Shown piece by piece: positions 22,913 through 64,000 of a stretch of DNA of 64,000 bases. The notes beneath the pieces were generated by a model. The model was given only the letters and a program-made list of their open reading frames with translations. It was not told the origin of the DNA and did not search any database. Source of the stretch: Sinohyriopsis cumingii (taxonomy: Eukaryota; Mollusca; Bivalvia; Unionida; Unionidae); contig CM068826.1 in the NCBI GenBank assembly GCA_028554795.2, positions 105,190,602 through 105,254,601 on the forward strand, given 5' to 3'. Numbering within the stretch: the stretch's first letter is position 1; the number at the start of each line of letters is the position of its first letter. A program made the position numbers and the translations under genes.

Positions 22913-23260
22913 GTAGTCTTAAAAACTTTTTCTCTTCAAACGACGAAAACAGGTTTTTCTTTGAAAAAATCCTTTAAAATCTAAACTTTAACCTTATTAG
23001 TCAATATATGGTGTGTGTATGGTACATTTGATATATAAAAAAACCAACGCAACCCAACCCCTCCCCCAGAGCATGGAACAACAAAAAAAAAGCCTTCCAC
23101 ATTTGTATGTAGTCTTAAATACTTTCTTTTTTTTAAACGAAGATAACAGAGGTTTTTTTTCTTCATGAAAATATAACCTCTTTTAAGATCTCAAATTTAA
23201 CCATATTGGTCAATATATGGTGTCTGTATTGTATATTTGTTGAAAAATACCAACACACAA
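22913..23260. repeat. Tandem duplication of about 196 bp
   Basis: Two successive units start GTAGTCTTA at 22913 and 23109. They share AAACGA.GA.AACAG, AACCT.ATT.GTCAATATATG and GGTGT.TGTAT. An old local duplication with no coding content. Confidence 0.7.
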
Positions 23261-24210
23261 ACCAAAGAAAATAGAAAACAAGAAAACGACAAGGACAAAA
23301 CGCAGCCAAGCTGAGATGAATGCATGCGTGCGTTAAACAAAAACTTTGTCCAATTTTGAAATGTCCGTTTTATGCCGACAAAGAGGAGCGCGTGTATCTC
23401 TATTAAAGATGATTATGTTGTCCATTGCAAACAAATATTTATTAACAATTATAATGTCTACAACAGTTTTATTATGTGTGCAAATCTGTTATGGATAGAT
23501 GATTTAAAAGAACAAGAATAACAACTCAAACACGACAATAGTAACGTAAGCAGTAGCGTAAAACAAAATCCCCTCTTTCCCCTACAAAACCTAATTCTGG
23601 AGATTACTGCCAACAAAAAAAGAATGATGGAAATTGTTGGCACCGCCCCACACATCCCACCAAAGTTGGTTTGGCGGTTGTGAAGCCATTAAACGTAAAT
23701 TGTCTGTATGAAAATTATATTTTATAATTATATTTTAATGACTTTAATAAAATGAAATCCTCAGGGTAGAAATCATACTGTCTCTGATAAACAAAAACAT
23801 TTAACATGACCATTTGGGGGTGGGGGGCGGGGTTAACAGTTTATACAATAAAATGACCTAATACAATAATTCATTATGTGAAGTAAATGAATAGGATGAA
23901 TATTTAGTAATGATTTATGCCACTAGATATAAGTCTACCAGAAGACACGCTTTGATAGTGACATCGGATTTTAATTCTCGTCGTATTACTGTAAAGAGTT
24001 AGTTTTATTATTTTGAATGCAGTCAAACAAAGACAGGTTAATTCAATTCCATCATATTACATCTACTCGACTTTAAGCAAGAAACAAATTTGTTGTGCGA
24101 AAATTGCAACGCGTCATTAAAGCATATAAGCAAGTTTTTATTCCGCAGAAATCGTGATTTTAAGCGAATCGGTATTTTTCTCGCTTTGCGCGTCATAAAC
24201 TCACGTATAC

Positions 24211-24256
<46 letters not shown>

Positions 24257-24600
24257 CATATATAAGAATTTATGTCATTTGTATATATTAACATATACAT
24301 ATTGAATAAAGATTTTATTAAAAGAAAAAAGATAACGGATCCGATACGAGTCTCAAATCCAATACAATATGACTAAAAAAAAGTACTACAGTATGTATTT
24401 AGATATTTTTTATTCATTATTTAACCTGTATTGTGTAGAAATACCAAGCCTCGTGTGTAAACTCCGGTCTGTGAAACAGCTGGAGATTGATTTTTGTTAT
24501 AATCATCGTCCATACAATGTAACATATTTTGTGGTGCTCTGTTAATTGATTTTTATTGTATATAATACAATTTCTGCCTGTATGTAAACACGATGAAGCT
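23261..24600. other. Intergenic DNA upstream of calcineurin
   Basis: No gene recognised. Includes a (GT)n microsatellite at 24210-24252, a G-rich patch near 23815-23832 and a C-rich tract near 24622-24638. Confidence 0.45.
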
Positions 24601-24639
24601 ACCAATCGATTTTTACTAATCACCCCCCCCCTCCCCCGG

Positions 24640-24813
24640 CGTTAGCACAGTTGCGCAAACTACTGCGCAGAACGACATTTCGTATGCAAATAAGATGTTG
24701 TCAACGCCATCTTGATTCGATGCTTTCCTCGCTTGGAAAATCCTTACAAATCGTAGTTTAATAGTGCCATCCAAGGCACTAGTAGGTGTAATTCATATTT
24801 TGTAACCTCCAGG
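24640..24813 (+). promoter_or_regulatory. Probable calcineurin A promoter and 5' UTR
   Basis: A locally GC-richer, TATA-less stretch. TGCGCA words at 24652-24657 and CTGCGCAG at 24663-24670 resemble half-sites of an NRF1-type motif. ATGCAAAT at 24684-24691 is an octamer motif. CGCCATCTTG at 24705-24714 is the reverse complement of the classic YY1 core CAAGATGGCG. These motifs are common in housekeeping promoters; binding and the start site are inferred. Confidence 0.45.

Positions 24814-64000
<39,187 letters not shown>

Overview
The window looks like nuclear DNA of an invertebrate animal, most likely a mollusc or another lophotrochozoan. It is AT-rich, has long introns with GT-AG borders, abundant microsatellites, tRNA-derived SINEs (one resembling the common molluscan central-domain SINEs) and many broken DNA transposons. 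The species cannot be named from the sequence.

Layout. (1) 1-2205: an intronless 562-residue ORF (405-2093, + strand) of a transposon-like protein family. It has a TATA box, a duplicated promoter block with CRE-like motifs, and a weak inverted repeat pair around it that may be transposon ends. (2) 2206-13521: gene-poor sequence. It holds a purine-rich tract, a 21-22 bp minisatellite, a roughly 4 kb decayed LINE on the minus strand (about 7905-11950), a TACA/TACG microsatellite, and fragments of an integrase-like protein and of a LINE ORF on either side of a second, inverted copy of the minisatellite. (3) 13522-24640: no recognisable gene. It holds AT/GT/GA microsatellites, a 27 bp minisatellite and three copies of SINE family 1. 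(4) 24640-64000: the 5' part of a calcineurin A (protein phosphatase 2B catalytic subunit) gene on the + strand. Eight exons give 303 codons and the gene runs off the right edge.

The calcineurin gene is the only conserved cellular gene I can support. All junctions keep the reading frame and the metal-ligand and catalytic residues of the phosphatase core are intact. Its introns (3.4-9.9 kb) are packed with mobile DNA: two piggyBac-type elements with TTAA target duplications (one inside a SINE), a Tigger/pogo-like non-autonomous element sitting between the arms of an older inverted repeat, several hAT-type remnants (one joining an N-terminal zinc-finger piece directly to the C-terminal dimerisation domain), a 152 bp hAT-like MITE, two SINE families with target-site duplications, and at least three further dispersed repeat families.

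I found no operon, CRISPR array or new multi-gene system. The most interesting material is the nested transposon structure, a SINE copy that carries two 3' tails inside a single target duplication, and the transposon-like intronless gene at the left end.
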